Part shown: one piece after another, positions 37,666 through 46,059 of the stretch | Numbering within the stretch: the stretch's first letter is position 1 | How the letters are laid out: each line of letters opens with the position of its first letter | Assembly (NCBI RefSeq): GCF_027625475.1 | Contig: NZ_CP115174.1 | Coordinates: forward strand, 682,001-746,000 | Length of the DNA: 64,000 nucleotides | Origin: Sphingomonas abietis | GTDB taxonomy: Bacteria > Pseudomonadota > Alphaproteobacteria > Sphingomonadales > Sphingomonadaceae | Direction: 5' to 3' | Made by a program: the position numbers and the translations under genes | The notes under the pieces: generated by a model | What the model was told of the DNA's origin: nothing | The model's database searches: none | The model's input: only the letters and a program-made list of their open reading frames with translations

Positions 37666-38472
37666 GTCGGTGGAACTGCTCTCCTGTTCGCTGTCCTTAC
37701 ATCGCCGCTGCCCGTCTATGCAGCGCAGCAGAATACGTCGGTGAGTCCAAACATCGTCCAGAGCTATGACAGTTGCAAATCCTGGTTTGTCGCCTGCGAC
37801 AACGGACTGCATTGCATCGCCAAAGGCATTTCCGAGACCTATCAGGGCGCGGAGATCGACGTCGATCGCAATGCCGGTCCGACCGGGAGACTGTCCCTGT
37901 CGATCCGCGCAGACAGGAAGTTCTCGCTACGCAACATCAGGATCGATGGAAAATCAGTCGGACTTTCGGCTGCAGCATGGAAGGTCGACACCTCCGAGGA
38001 CTCGACGACGGTGTCGAGCGACGACCTGGTGGCGATCCGCCAAATCGTTGCCAGGCTGCGTAACGCGTCGAAGGTGACGCTCGGCGGCGATGCCGAGGTG
38101 TCGCTCGATGGCTTTGCCGCCGCTATGCTGCGGCTCGACGACCGGCAGGGGCGCGTCGGCGGCGTGACAGCGATCGCGCGATACGGTCCGCTGCCCGCAT
38201 CGAGCGTGCCGGATACGCCGGCGCTGCCGCGCATTCCGAACCGACCGATCTCGGCCACTCTGTCCCAGGGTGAAGCCGAACGGCTGATCGCGGCAGTCCG
38301 CGCGGATCAGAAGGCCGTCTTCGCAAAGGAAGATTGCGAGGCGGATACGATGTCCATGGAGCCCGAAGCTTATGCGCTCGACGAGAGGCAGGCACTCATC
38401 CTCATTCCCTGCATCATGGGTGCCTATCAGGGATCGTCGCTCGGCTTCATCGCATCGCGCGCCGGCGGCCAG
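37666..38472 (+). pseudogene. DUF1176-like protein, truncated at both ends
   Basis: After a residual signal-peptide-like stretch (GTALLFAVLTSPLPVYAAQ) the frame reads SYDSCKSWFVACDNGLHCIA, the DUF1176 opening with paired Cys, and continues to LILIPCIMGAYQGSSLGFIA near 38460. DUF1176 proteins are exported and of unknown function. There is no credible start codon of its own, and the 3' end is cut at about 38472 by an IS110 fragment on the other strand. Confidence 0.65.
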
Positions 38473-38760
38473 GCCATGAGCTGGCGGGGCGTCTCGAACC
38501 GGCCGAGGTCACCAATCGTCGCCATGAAGATCACCGCCGAGATCATGTCGAGGCCGCGCATGACCCGCAGCGCTTCCACCAGTGGCGCCATCGACCACTC
38601 CGGCAGCATCGCCGTGATCCTGCCCTCGAGCTGGTCGCGGCGGTCCTGCGCCGTCCAGACCGCCTCGACATAATCCTGGAAGACAACCTGATGCGGCTTC
38701 TGCTCGAAGGTCTGGAGACCCAGCCATTGCCGGTGTGGGCCAGCCGCCGGCGCGTCTTCA
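38473..38760 (-). mobile_element. IS110-family transposase fragment
   Basis: On the minus strand the frame reads HRQWLGLQTFEQKPHQVVFQ, then MRGLDMISAVIFMATIGDLG and RFETPRQLMA, the conserved centre of IS110/IS116 transposases just before the usual YLGLVP. Nothing of the DEDD N-terminal domain or the C-terminal Ser region is recognisable. The fragment begins exactly where the DUF1176 frame stops matching. Confidence 0.75.
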
Positions 38761-38869
38761 GGACAGAGCAAGAGTGCAACGCGGGAAAACGAGAACGCGC
38801 GCACCCTGACCGGCTTCGCCAGAAGCTGGCAGTGTGCGCTCCCTTGATCACGCGTACCGCTTGGGGTGT

Positions 38870-38890
38870 TGCGGGGGTGGGCCCCCCGCA
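38870..38890. terminator. GC-rich perfect hairpin
   Basis: TGCGGGGG (38870-38877) and CCCCCGCA (38883-38890) form an 8-bp stem with a five-base loop. No T-run follows. It separates the decayed region from the AbiE pair and may end transcription or mark a recombination joint; undecided. Confidence 0.35.
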
Positions 38891-39045
38891 GAAGGGGTAC
38901 GGCCAGACCTTGGCTGACCGTCTGGAGAAGGCTTTCCCCATATGATAGTGGCTATGAAGCTTCGATCCGGCCCCTCCCGCGATCGTGACCGCGATACAAA
39001 AGCTTGGTCATTGCATGTAAATACCGAGGAATTATATCATTCCGC

Positions 39046-39654
39046 GTGGAAACGACGACTCATCGAGAACGGGCCCTGGCAGTCGTCCGGCACTGCGGCA
39101 TCGCGCGCGGCCGCGATTTCGACGCGGCCGGGGTCACGCGCGCCACCCTACAGCGGCTGCGCGACGAAGGCGTCCTCCAGCAGGTCGGCCGCGGACTCTA
39201 CAAGCTGGCCGATGCTGACGTCGACAGTGCGACGAGCCTAGCCGAGGCCGTGCGCATCCAGCCGCGCGGAATCATCTGCCTGCTCTCGGCGCTGCAGTTC
39301 CACGAGCTGACCACCCAGACCCCCCATGCGGTATGGATGATGCTCGGCCAAAAGGACTGGGCACCGGTCAATCCATCCGTGGCGCTGAAGATCGTTCGCG
39401 CGAGCGGCGAAGCGCTGACAGCGGGCGTGGAGACACAGGTCATCGACGGCGTTCCCGTGCCCATCACCGTACCGGCCAAGACCGTCGCCGATTGCTTCAA
39501 GCACCGCAACAAGATCGGTATCGACGTGGCGGTCGAGGCCCTGCGCGATTTCATGAAGTCCCGGCCCCGGCCGGACCTCAATGCGATCTACCGTTATGCG
39601 CAGCTCGATCGGGTCCAATCGGTGATCCGGCCCTATCTCGAAGCGATGACATGA
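39046..39654 (+). CDS. AbiEi-like antitoxin (type IV toxin-antitoxin)
   Basis: About 202 residues if GTG 39046 is used; TTG 39004 is also in frame. An N-terminal winged helix (GVTRATLQRLRDEGVLQQVG, then RGLYKLAD) is followed by the AbiEi C-domain (PRGIICLLSALQFHELTTQT and VPAKTVADCFKHRNKIGIDV). In the family it represses its own promoter and counteracts the AbiEii nucleotidyltransferase toxin without direct contact. It looks intact and overlaps the next start by 4 bp. Confidence 0.85.
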   Translation: METTTHRERALAVVRHCGIARGRDFDAAGVTRATLQRLRDEGVLQQVGRGLYKLADADVDSATSLAEAVRIQPRGIICLLSALQFHELTTQTPHAVWMMLGQKDWAPVNPSVALKIVRASGEALTAGVETQVIDGVPVPITVPAKTVADCFKHRNKIGIDVAVEALRDFMKSRPRPDLNAIYRYAQLDRVQSVIRPYLEAMT

Positions 39655-40181
39655 GCCGGCCGCCGAAGAACATGGCGATGTCGGTGCGCGACCGGCTGAC
39701 GGCGCGGGCGCGCGAACGTCGGGAAAACGCACAGCTGCTCATGACCCGATACGTCATCGAACGTCTGCTCTTTCGCCTGAGCCTGTCGCCGCACCGCGAG
39801 CGGTTCGTCCTCAAGGGCGCGATGCTGTTCAGCCTGTGGACGGCAGCCCCCTATCGCGCCACCGGCGACCTCGATCTGCTCGGCATGGGCGAGAACGCAC
39901 CCGAGCAGCTCGCGGCGATCTTTCAGGAAATCCTCGCGGTGACGGTCGATGACGACGGAATCGTGTTCCGGCCCGAAACCCTCCGCGCAGCCGCAGCCCG
40001 CGCCGAGGATGAATATTCCGGCGTACGTATCGACTTCGTCGCCGAACTCGCAGGCGCGCGCCTGCCGATGCACGTCGATATCGGCTTTGGCGACGCGATC
40101 ACTCCGGGCGCGATGGCGCTCGGCCAAGGCGGAAGCTTCGACGGCGAGTGGCCCAGCGGAGGTCCGTGGAAGGCAAAGTGA
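39651..40181 (+). CDS. AbiEii-like nucleotidyltransferase toxin, C-terminally shortened
   Basis: 176 residues. The nucleotidyltransferase signature is present: RFVLKGAMLFSLWTAAPYRA followed by TGDLDLLG, giving the paired Asp. At about 40110 (DIGFGDAIT, then PGAMALGQGG) the sequence stops resembling the family, which normally runs on for another 100-130 residues with a lysine-containing motif. This suggests a deletion or insertion joint just before the defence block. The toxin may be inactive. The next 263 bp (40182-40444) show no gene. Confidence 0.8.
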   Translation: MSRPPKNMAMSVRDRLTARARERRENAQLLMTRYVIERLLFRLSLSPHRERFVLKGAMLFSLWTAAPYRATGDLDLLGMGENAPEQLAAIFQEILAVTVDDDGIVFRPETLRAAAARAEDEYSGVRIDFVAELAGARLPMHVDIGFGDAITPGAMALGQGGSFDGEWPSGGPWKAK

Positions 40182-40444
40182 TTGATGCAAAAGCCGTGCG
40201 GTTGCGATACCGATGACCTACTATGCCCATGCGCCGCAGTCGGTGAAAACATTGATGGCAGAGAGGACTAAATCCCGACATTTGCGCGCTCTATTAAGCA
40301 TCCAAATTTCGGTTCCCCGATTCATGTTGTAGGCATGCCAATTGAAATGACTTTGGCTTGAAGTGAGCCTGACATCCAAAATTGCCTCGCATAACCGCGA
40401 GTTTAACTCTGAGCGATCATTTCTGAAAAAGCCAAGTCGCGCCA

Positions 40445-41953
40445 ATGCCGCAGATGTTATCGTATGCTGATTGCGGGATTGACCAGTCCGCCTTTTCGAC
40501 GTCTTCTAGCGAAATGACTCCCTCAGATGGCCTAACCGATAGCTCGCTAGGGCCGGATGGGGAGGAAGTCTGCGCCTGTGGCGACCCAGCCTGCCCCGGG
40601 CCGATACGCTATCATTGGCCGTTCAAGATCAACGCCGAGGCCTTCGAGGACGGTATTGTCGGCTGGATGTCGGTTCGCACGACTTCGTGGGAATGGGACG
40701 GCGAACGGACAGATCTGCACGACGTCTTCAGCCTTCTTTGGGGCATGAATCTTCGCGTGCGCGACGTCACTTCCGTCGGGCTTCTGACCGAACTCAATCC
40801 CGCTATCGACATCGACAGCGAAGTCTATGCGCGTCTTCTGGTGCCGTTGCAGGCCGGCACACTATCAGCACTCGAGTCCAAGGAGTACTTTAAGGCGCTC
40901 GGGCGCGAGAGCTTCGCCGTCCACGATCTCGCCCAGGCCGTGCTCGGATTGATGCCGCTTGAGGACCCGTCGCGTGCGGCTGGCGCGACCTACAAGCCTG
41001 AGCCGCGTTGGATGTCGGCGGTGAAGCGCAACCTTCGGCTGCCGGACTGGCGCGAATACGAGTTCAGGCGGCGGACGGCTCCGGACTGGAGAGCGTTCAC
41101 CTCGACCCGGCGTGGAGTGAGCGTCGTCGAGTTGGGCCGCCGCAAAATGGACGTGCTACGCGACGCGTTCTCGTCATATCGGCCTCGAACAGCCGATGCA
41201 GCGGATCACTTGGCGTTTCGCACCGATGCGCTCGTCAACGCGGTGCCGAACGCGACGATGCGCCGCGCCTTCCGACTCCTGGCGGCGGTCGAGGGTGAAA
41301 CACGCGGCCCGGTGACGATACCGTTTGAGTCGCACGTAGTGGTGCTTGGGCGGAAGACATTCGTTGCCCTGAGGCAGCCCTGCGGCGCCGGCGTTTTCGA
41401 GCAGAGCCGGACGGTGGCGGAAACAGAGCGCGTCGCGCGCGACGACGTGTTCCTACGCACCGAGACCTACACGTGGCGCACCCCGCTGGACCCGAGCCGT
41501 TTCGAGGAGCTCGTGGGTGAGATCCTCGAGCGGGAGCCCGGAATGCACTTCATCCGCCAGATTGGCGCCACTAACGAACCGGATGACGGTCGCGACTTCA
41601 TGGCGGAGTGGACCGTGCCGCCGAGCGGCGCCGTAGTCGAGGGTGTCACTGACGGGATGCCGCTCATGCAACGCCGGCATGTCCTGGTGCAGGTCAAGAT
41701 CAGGGGGCGTGGGGTGTCCAAGCAGGACATGCCCGACATCCGTGACACGCTGGAGCATCATCGCTGCTCCGGGCTGATGCTGGTTGCCTTCCCCAACATC
41801 ACGGCACAGTTCGCGAACCGCCTGTTAGCGTTGAGGCGTAGTGGCAGATTCTGGATCGACTGGTGGCAGCGGGGTCAGATCGAGCAGCGACTGCGTCAAC
41901 ATCCCGACATAGTTCGCAGGTTTGCGGATCTCGTGACCGTGAACCGTCCCTGA
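40445..41953 (+). CDS. Mrr-type restriction endonuclease-like protein
   Basis: 502 residues. Near residue 45 a Cys-rich motif (EEVCACGDPACPG) may bind zinc. Residues 353-490 form a restriction-endonuclease fold: FEELVGEILEREPGMHFIRQ, then DDGRDF with the metal-binding Asp near 384 and HVLVQVKIRG with the Gln-x-Lys near 416-418, the usual Mrr variant of PD-(D/E)XK. The middle is unassigned. Mrr enzymes cut modified DNA, so it could be a restriction partner of the modification genes that follow, or a separate defence gene. A weak hairpin separates it from the operon. Confidence 0.75.
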   Translation: MPQMLSYADCGIDQSAFSTSSSEMTPSDGLTDSSLGPDGEEVCACGDPACPGPIRYHWPFKINAEAFEDGIVGWMSVRTTSWEWDGERTDLHDVFSLLWGMNLRVRDVTSVGLLTELNPAIDIDSEVYARLLVPLQAGTLSALESKEYFKALGRESFAVHDLAQAVLGLMPLEDPSRAAGATYKPEPRWMSAVKRNLRLPDWREYEFRRRTAPDWRAFTSTRRGVSVVELGRRKMDVLRDAFSSYRPRTADAADHLAFRTDALVNAVPNATMRRAFRLLAAVEGETRGPVTIPFESHVVVLGRKTFVALRQPCGAGVFEQSRTVAETERVARDDVFLRTETYTWRTPLDPSRFEELVGEILEREPGMHFIRQIGATNEPDDGRDFMAEWTVPPSGAVVEGVTDGMPLMQRRHVLVQVKIRGRGVSKQDMPDIRDTLEHHRCSGLMLVAFPNITAQFANRLLALRRSGRFWIDWWQRGQIEQRLRQHPDIVRRFADLVTVNRP

Positions 41954-41991
41954 CCGCGGTAGGTTGGATTAGCTAACCGTCAGCTTCCCGG

Positions 41992-42023
41992 GTGACGAAT
42001 GAAGCAATCGGAGCTTCGTTCAC
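41992..42023 (+). terminator. Possible terminator after the Mrr-like gene
   Basis: GTGA...GAAGC pairs with GCTTCGTTCAC with a three-base bulge, followed by TTT. It lies about 40 bp after the stop, in a 195-bp gap that probably also contains the promoter of the following operon. Confidence 0.3.
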
Positions 42024-42148
42024 TTTGCTCGCGGGGGAGTGGCACGACTAGAATTAATTGCTCGTGACTGGCCCGACGCTTGAGACGCCGACAACCGTCT
42101 GCGGGATTTCAGCTCGCTGGCCGGTGCGTTTCCAAGTAGAACTCAATA

Positions 42149-43210
42149 ATGCGCAAACCCTTTGACCTGATGGACCAGATGGGCAGATTCGCCGCCGACA
42201 GGAAACTGTCCCTGACGGCGCCGGAGGCCAAGGACGTCTTCGCCGAGCACGTACGGCAGTCGACGGGCATGGGACTTGCCGACCAGGCGCTGCTGCACGG
42301 CCAGAGGACAGAGGCCATGTTCGAAGCTCTGCTGGTCAGCCTCGGGCGCTTCAAGCTCCTCACCCCTGAGGACGGCGGCCGCGTGTTTCCAGAGGGCGAG
42401 TTCCTCGCCCCTGATTTCCGTGTCGTACTGGCCGACGGGCGCCAATGGCTGATCGAGGTAAAAAACGTCTACGAAGCGGACGCCTTCGGCCAGAGGCGCT
42501 CGCTGATGAACCGAGCATATCACGATAAGCTGGCAGCATATGCCTCCGCCACCAGAGGCGAACTGAAGCTGGCCGTGTTCTGGGCCAGGTGGTCCGTCTG
42601 GACGCTCGTCTCCCCCGAACGACTGATGAACGCTGACGGCGACCTTGAACTCGACATGGCCAAGGCCATGACAGTTGACGAGCTCGGGGCGCTTGGAGAC
42701 ATGACCATCGGTACCCGTGCGCCATTCAGGTTTAGGCTCGCGGCGGACCCCGCGCGGACGAAACCAATCGGTCCGGATGGCGAGACAACGGTCGTGTTCT
42801 CCGCGTCCCAGCTATTTTCGGAAGATCGAGAGATAACAGACCCCGTAGAACTGGAGATCGCCTGGACCCTCATCCAGCACGGCGAATGGGTCGAACAAGA
42901 GCCAACGCCGATTGTCGACGGCGACAACCTTCTGGCGATGGAATTCAGCTGGGCACCGCGCGAGGACGACGAGGGCAAGGGTTTCGGGTTCATCGGTAGG
43001 CTCAGCCGCATCTTCGCACGATACTACGCCGCCCATACGCTCGAAGAGGGCAGCGTCATTCAGCTGCGAGCGCCGCTCAGGCCGAACTGGTTCACCCCGC
43101 TCCATGAACACGATCACCAGAGCAAGGCGCTACCTCTATGGCGGTTCACGTTGCAACCCAACTACGGTGGCGCGACCGACGCGCCACCCCCACCGGGCGA
43201 GATTGACTGA
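42149..43210 (+). CDS. PD-(D/E)XK nuclease-like protein at head of Ssp operon
   Basis: 353 residues from ATG 42149. Residues 88-105 read PDFRVVLADGRQWLIEVK, i.e. Pro-Asp, ten-odd residues, then Glu-x-Lys, the catalytic core of PD-(D/E)XK nucleases, preceded by an acidic helix (EAMFEALLVSLG). The C-terminal 200 residues are unrecognised. It is the first gene of a 12.6-kb operon and lies eight bases (or 98, depending on start) before the methylase. It may be a restriction subunit or a DNA-processing helper; no close family comes to mind. Confidence 0.6.
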   Translation: MRKPFDLMDQMGRFAADRKLSLTAPEAKDVFAEHVRQSTGMGLADQALLHGQRTEAMFEALLVSLGRFKLLTPEDGGRVFPEGEFLAPDFRVVLADGRQWLIEVKNVYEADAFGQRRSLMNRAYHDKLAAYASATRGELKLAVFWARWSVWTLVSPERLMNADGDLELDMAKAMTVDELGALGDMTIGTRAPFRFRLAADPARTKPIGPDGETTVVFSASQLFSEDREITDPVELEIAWTLIQHGEWVEQEPTPIVDGDNLLAMEFSWAPREDDEGKGFGFIGRLSRIFARYYAAHTLEEGSVIQLRAPLRPNWFTPLHEHDHQSKALPLWRFTLQPNYGGATDAPPPPGEID

Positions 43211-43308
43211 GGCGCCGCGTGCCCCGCCGCCGGTGTGCAACCATACGGGCCAGGGGCCGCGTGGCCGCGGAATTTGCATCCATCGCATTTTTCTGCGATG
43301 CACCGGTA

Positions 43309-44004
43309 ATGGCGTATCCAGGGGGCAAGGGTCGGGCGTATCAGAGGTTGATCAACCTCATGCCCCCGCATGACGTCTTTATAGAGACCCACCTAGGCGG
43401 TGGGGCCGTCATGTTGCATAAGCGCAGGGCGTCCAGGAACGTCGGGGTCGACGCCGACGACGCCGTTATCGCTCGGTGGAGGGCCCGGGCCGATCCGACG
43501 GTCGAGCTATTCCATGGTGACGCCGCCGACTACCTCACGCGCTACCCGCCTGTCCCGACGGCCCTGGTGTTCTCAGACCCACCATACTGGCCGGGAAGCC
43601 GCCGCCGGGCGCGCTGCTATTCCTGCGACTACACTGAGGACCAGCACCATCGGCTGCTGGATGTCCTGAAGGGACTGTCGTGTCCGGTCATGGTCACCGG
43701 CTACGCCAGTGAAGAATACGACGTGGCGCTCGATGGCTGGCATGCCACCGAATACCCCAACTGCACGCAGACCGGACTGGTGACCGAGAAGGCCTGGACG
43801 AACTTCGAGCCCCCGGTCGTCCTTCACGACTATGATCACCTCGGCATGGACTTCCGCGAGCGGGAAGCGCTAAGGCGCAGACGCAAGTCACATGTCAAAA
43901 AGCTCCAACGCGCGACGGCGATGGAGCGGAACGCAATTTTCGCCGATCTGGCCGATGCATTTCCCGACGAACTGAAGCTGGCGGCCAGGAGGTTCGATCG
44001 ATGA
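43309..44004 (+). CDS. N6-adenine DNA methyltransferase (D12/Dam-like)
   Basis: 231 residues from ATG 43309. GTG 43219, with TGAGG six bases upstream, would add a basic 30-residue arm. Motif X/I: AYPGGKGRAYQRLINLMP and DVFIETHLGGGAVMLHKR; then VGVDADDAVI and the catalytic FSDPPYW (DPPY). No target-recognition insert of full size is visible, so it is compact. It transfers a methyl group from SAM to adenine N6. Its stop overlaps the sspA start by 4 bp (ATGA), so it is produced with the phosphorothioation proteins, which is not part of the standard SspABCD set. Confidence 0.82.
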   Translation: MAYPGGKGRAYQRLINLMPPHDVFIETHLGGGAVMLHKRRASRNVGVDADDAVIARWRARADPTVELFHGDAADYLTRYPPVPTALVFSDPPYWPGSRRRARCYSCDYTEDQHHRLLDVLKGLSCPVMVTGYASEEYDVALDGWHATEYPNCTQTGLVTEKAWTNFEPPVVLHDYDHLGMDFREREALRRRRKSHVKKLQRATAMERNAIFADLADAFPDELKLAARRFDR

Positions 44005-45128
44005 CCGCAATCTACCTGGACCACCAGGCGACCACCCCGACCGATTCGCGCGTCCTGGAGGCGATGCTCCCTTGGATGTCGCGCCCGGCCAATCCCCACG
44101 CGATCCACAGCTTCGGCCAGGACGCCGCGGAAGCCGTCGAGACGGCGCGTCAGCAGATCGCCGGACTGGTGGGGGCCGATGCTCGACAGGTCTTTTTCAC
44201 TGGTGGTGCAACGGAGGCCGCGAACATTGCGATCCGTTCGCTCCCCGCGGGCTCGCGTGTCCTCGCCAGCCCGATTGAGCATGCCTGCGTGACCGAGACG
44301 CTGGCAAGCATGGGCAACAGCCTGGACATCGCCTACGCGGAGATCGACGGAGAGGGACTCCTCGACGCCGACGCCATTGCGGACCAGGCGGTCGGCTTCG
44401 ACGCCGTGGTGGCGATGGCGGTGAACAACGAGATCGGCACCGTGCAGCCAATGCCGGAGATCGGGAGTGCCTGCAGGCTCGTCGGCGCCGCCCTGCTCAC
44501 CGACATAACGCAGGCGGCGGGGCGGATCCCTGTCGACCTGCGGGCCTGGGACGCGCAGGCGGCCTGGCTATCGTCGCACAAGATCTACGGACCACAGGGG
44601 ATCGGTGCGCTGGTATGGCGCGACACGCGCCCCCCGCAACCGCTGTCCACCGGCGGCGGGCAGGAGCACGGCGTGCGACCGGGGACGGTGGCGACCGCCC
44701 TCGCGGTGGGGTTCGGCAAGGCCTGCGAACTTGCCGCGGCCGAGATGGAGCGGGACAGCCGGCACGCGGCGGCACTGGCGGAAAGATTCCTGGATGCCAT
44801 CCGGCGCGAGCATCCCGACGTAGTCGTGAACGGCTCAGCGGAACGGCGCATCCCGCACAACCTCAACCTAGCGTTCGAGGGCGCCGACGCCGACCACCTC
44901 ATGGCTCTGCTGCCCGGGCTGGCGATATCGACAGGCTCCGCTTGCAGCGCCGGCGCGATCGGCACCTCGCGCGTTCTGATGGCGATCACTTCCGAGGCCA
45001 TAGCGGCCAGCTCGATCCGCGTCGGCTTCGGCAGGTCGTCCACCATCCAAGAGGTGGACCAAGCGGCAGAGATGATCAGCGAGGTCGTCAGGGGATTGAC
45101 GGCCGGCGCGCTTAAGAAGGTTGGATGA
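44001..45128 (+). CDS. sspA: Cysteine desulfurase of DNA phosphorothioation (SspA/DndA-like)
   Basis: 375 residues. A PLP enzyme of the IscS/DndA group: YLDHQATTPTDSRVLEAMLP at the start, IEHACVTET, PLP-binding Lys194 in SSHKIYGPQG and the persulfide Cys315 in TGSACSAGAIGTS. The short Cys loop fits DndA/NifS more than the longer IscS loop. It takes sulfur from cysteine and passes it to the SspD partner for replacing a non-bridging phosphate oxygen in DNA. Gene order (desulfurase, DUF4007, large ATPase, PAPS-reductase-like) gives the Ssp assignment; a housekeeping IscS is unlikely in this operon. Confidence 0.85.
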   Translation: MTAIYLDHQATTPTDSRVLEAMLPWMSRPANPHAIHSFGQDAAEAVETARQQIAGLVGADARQVFFTGGATEAANIAIRSLPAGSRVLASPIEHACVTETLASMGNSLDIAYAEIDGEGLLDADAIADQAVGFDAVVAMAVNNEIGTVQPMPEIGSACRLVGAALLTDITQAAGRIPVDLRAWDAQAAWLSSHKIYGPQGIGALVWRDTRPPQPLSTGGGQEHGVRPGTVATALAVGFGKACELAAAEMERDSRHAAALAERFLDAIRREHPDVVVNGSAERRIPHNLNLAFEGADADHLMALLPGLAISTGSACSAGAIGTSRVLMAITSEAIAASSIRVGFGRSSTIQEVDQAAEMISEVVRGLTAGALKKVG

Positions 45129-45129
45129 C

Positions 45130-46059
45130 ATGGCGACGGTAATCGAAACCGTGATGGCGCGGAACGACGACCGGGGACGCGCCCGCGTCTTCTCCGGGCA
45201 CGAGTCCTTCGCGGTGCGATACGGCTGGCTGCCAAAGCTTTACGAGGCAGTCATACGGGATCCGGAGCTGTTCAGGGACGACGAGCACGCGATCCTTTCG
45301 CTGGGACTGGGAAAGAACATGGTCCGTTCGGTCAGGTTCTGGGGGGAGGCGTTCGGCGTCACGGCGACCGAAGGCCGCATCGTTCGGCCGACCGAGTTCG
45401 GCCGGCGGCTGCTGGATCCCGACCTTGGCGCCGATCCCTACCTGGAGGACGCGGACTCGCTGTGGCGGCTTCACTGGCAGATCACAGCGCACGGGGGTCT
45501 GGGGGCCTGGACAGCCGCGTTCCTGAGCGTGACCGACGTGGAGGTCTCGCGCCAGCGGCTGCTCGAGCTGATCGTCGCCTCCGCCAGCGCGGGCCGAAGC
45601 GGCATCAATCCCGGCACTGCGGCGGCGCATCTGGACATCCTGCTAAAGACCTACGACGCCGCGACAGACAGGGGCGCGCCCGTGCTCGAGGACACCCTCG
45701 GTTCGCCCTTCCAGGAACTTGACCTGCTGCGCACCGTCAACCCGGGTGGTATCCCGACCATGCGGCTTAACCGGGGCCGCAAGCGCGGGATCGGGGGACC
45801 GACGCTGGCATTCGCGCTCGCCGACCACTGGCGGTTCGCGGCGCCGGGCTCGAAGGCGTTGACGATGCGCTCGATCATGCTCGACAAAGTATCGCCCGGT
45901 TCCGTGTTCCGGCTCGACGAGGTCACTATGCACGAACTGCTCGAGGACGTGTGCATCCGTTCAAGGACGCTCACGCTCAGGAACGACGGCGTGGGTGGCC
46001 TGGAGCTGGTGTGCTCGAGGGGTTCGGGCCCGGACGAATTGGAGAAGGTCGCATGGTGA
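45130..46059 (+). CDS. sspB: DUF4007 protein, SspB-like
   Basis: 309 residues from ATG 45130; the TTG at 45121 is less likely because it lies inside sspA. The N-terminus carries the DUF4007 signature FSGHESFAVRYGWLPKLYEA and later LSLGLGKNMVRSVRFWGEAF, a winged-helix-like arrangement. In the characterised SspABCD system the DUF4007 protein SspB nicks DNA to start single-strand phosphorothioation. It begins one base after sspA and overlaps sspC by 7 bp, as expected for subunits needed in fixed ratio. Confidence 0.82.
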   Translation: MATVIETVMARNDDRGRARVFSGHESFAVRYGWLPKLYEAVIRDPELFRDDEHAILSLGLGKNMVRSVRFWGEAFGVTATEGRIVRPTEFGRRLLDPDLGADPYLEDADSLWRLHWQITAHGGLGAWTAAFLSVTDVEVSRQRLLELIVASASAGRSGINPGTAAAHLDILLKTYDAATDRGAPVLEDTLGSPFQELDLLRTVNPGGIPTMRLNRGRKRGIGGPTLAFALADHWRFAAPGSKALTMRSIMLDKVSPGSVFRLDEVTMHELLEDVCIRSRTLTLRNDGVGGLELVCSRGSGPDELEKVAW

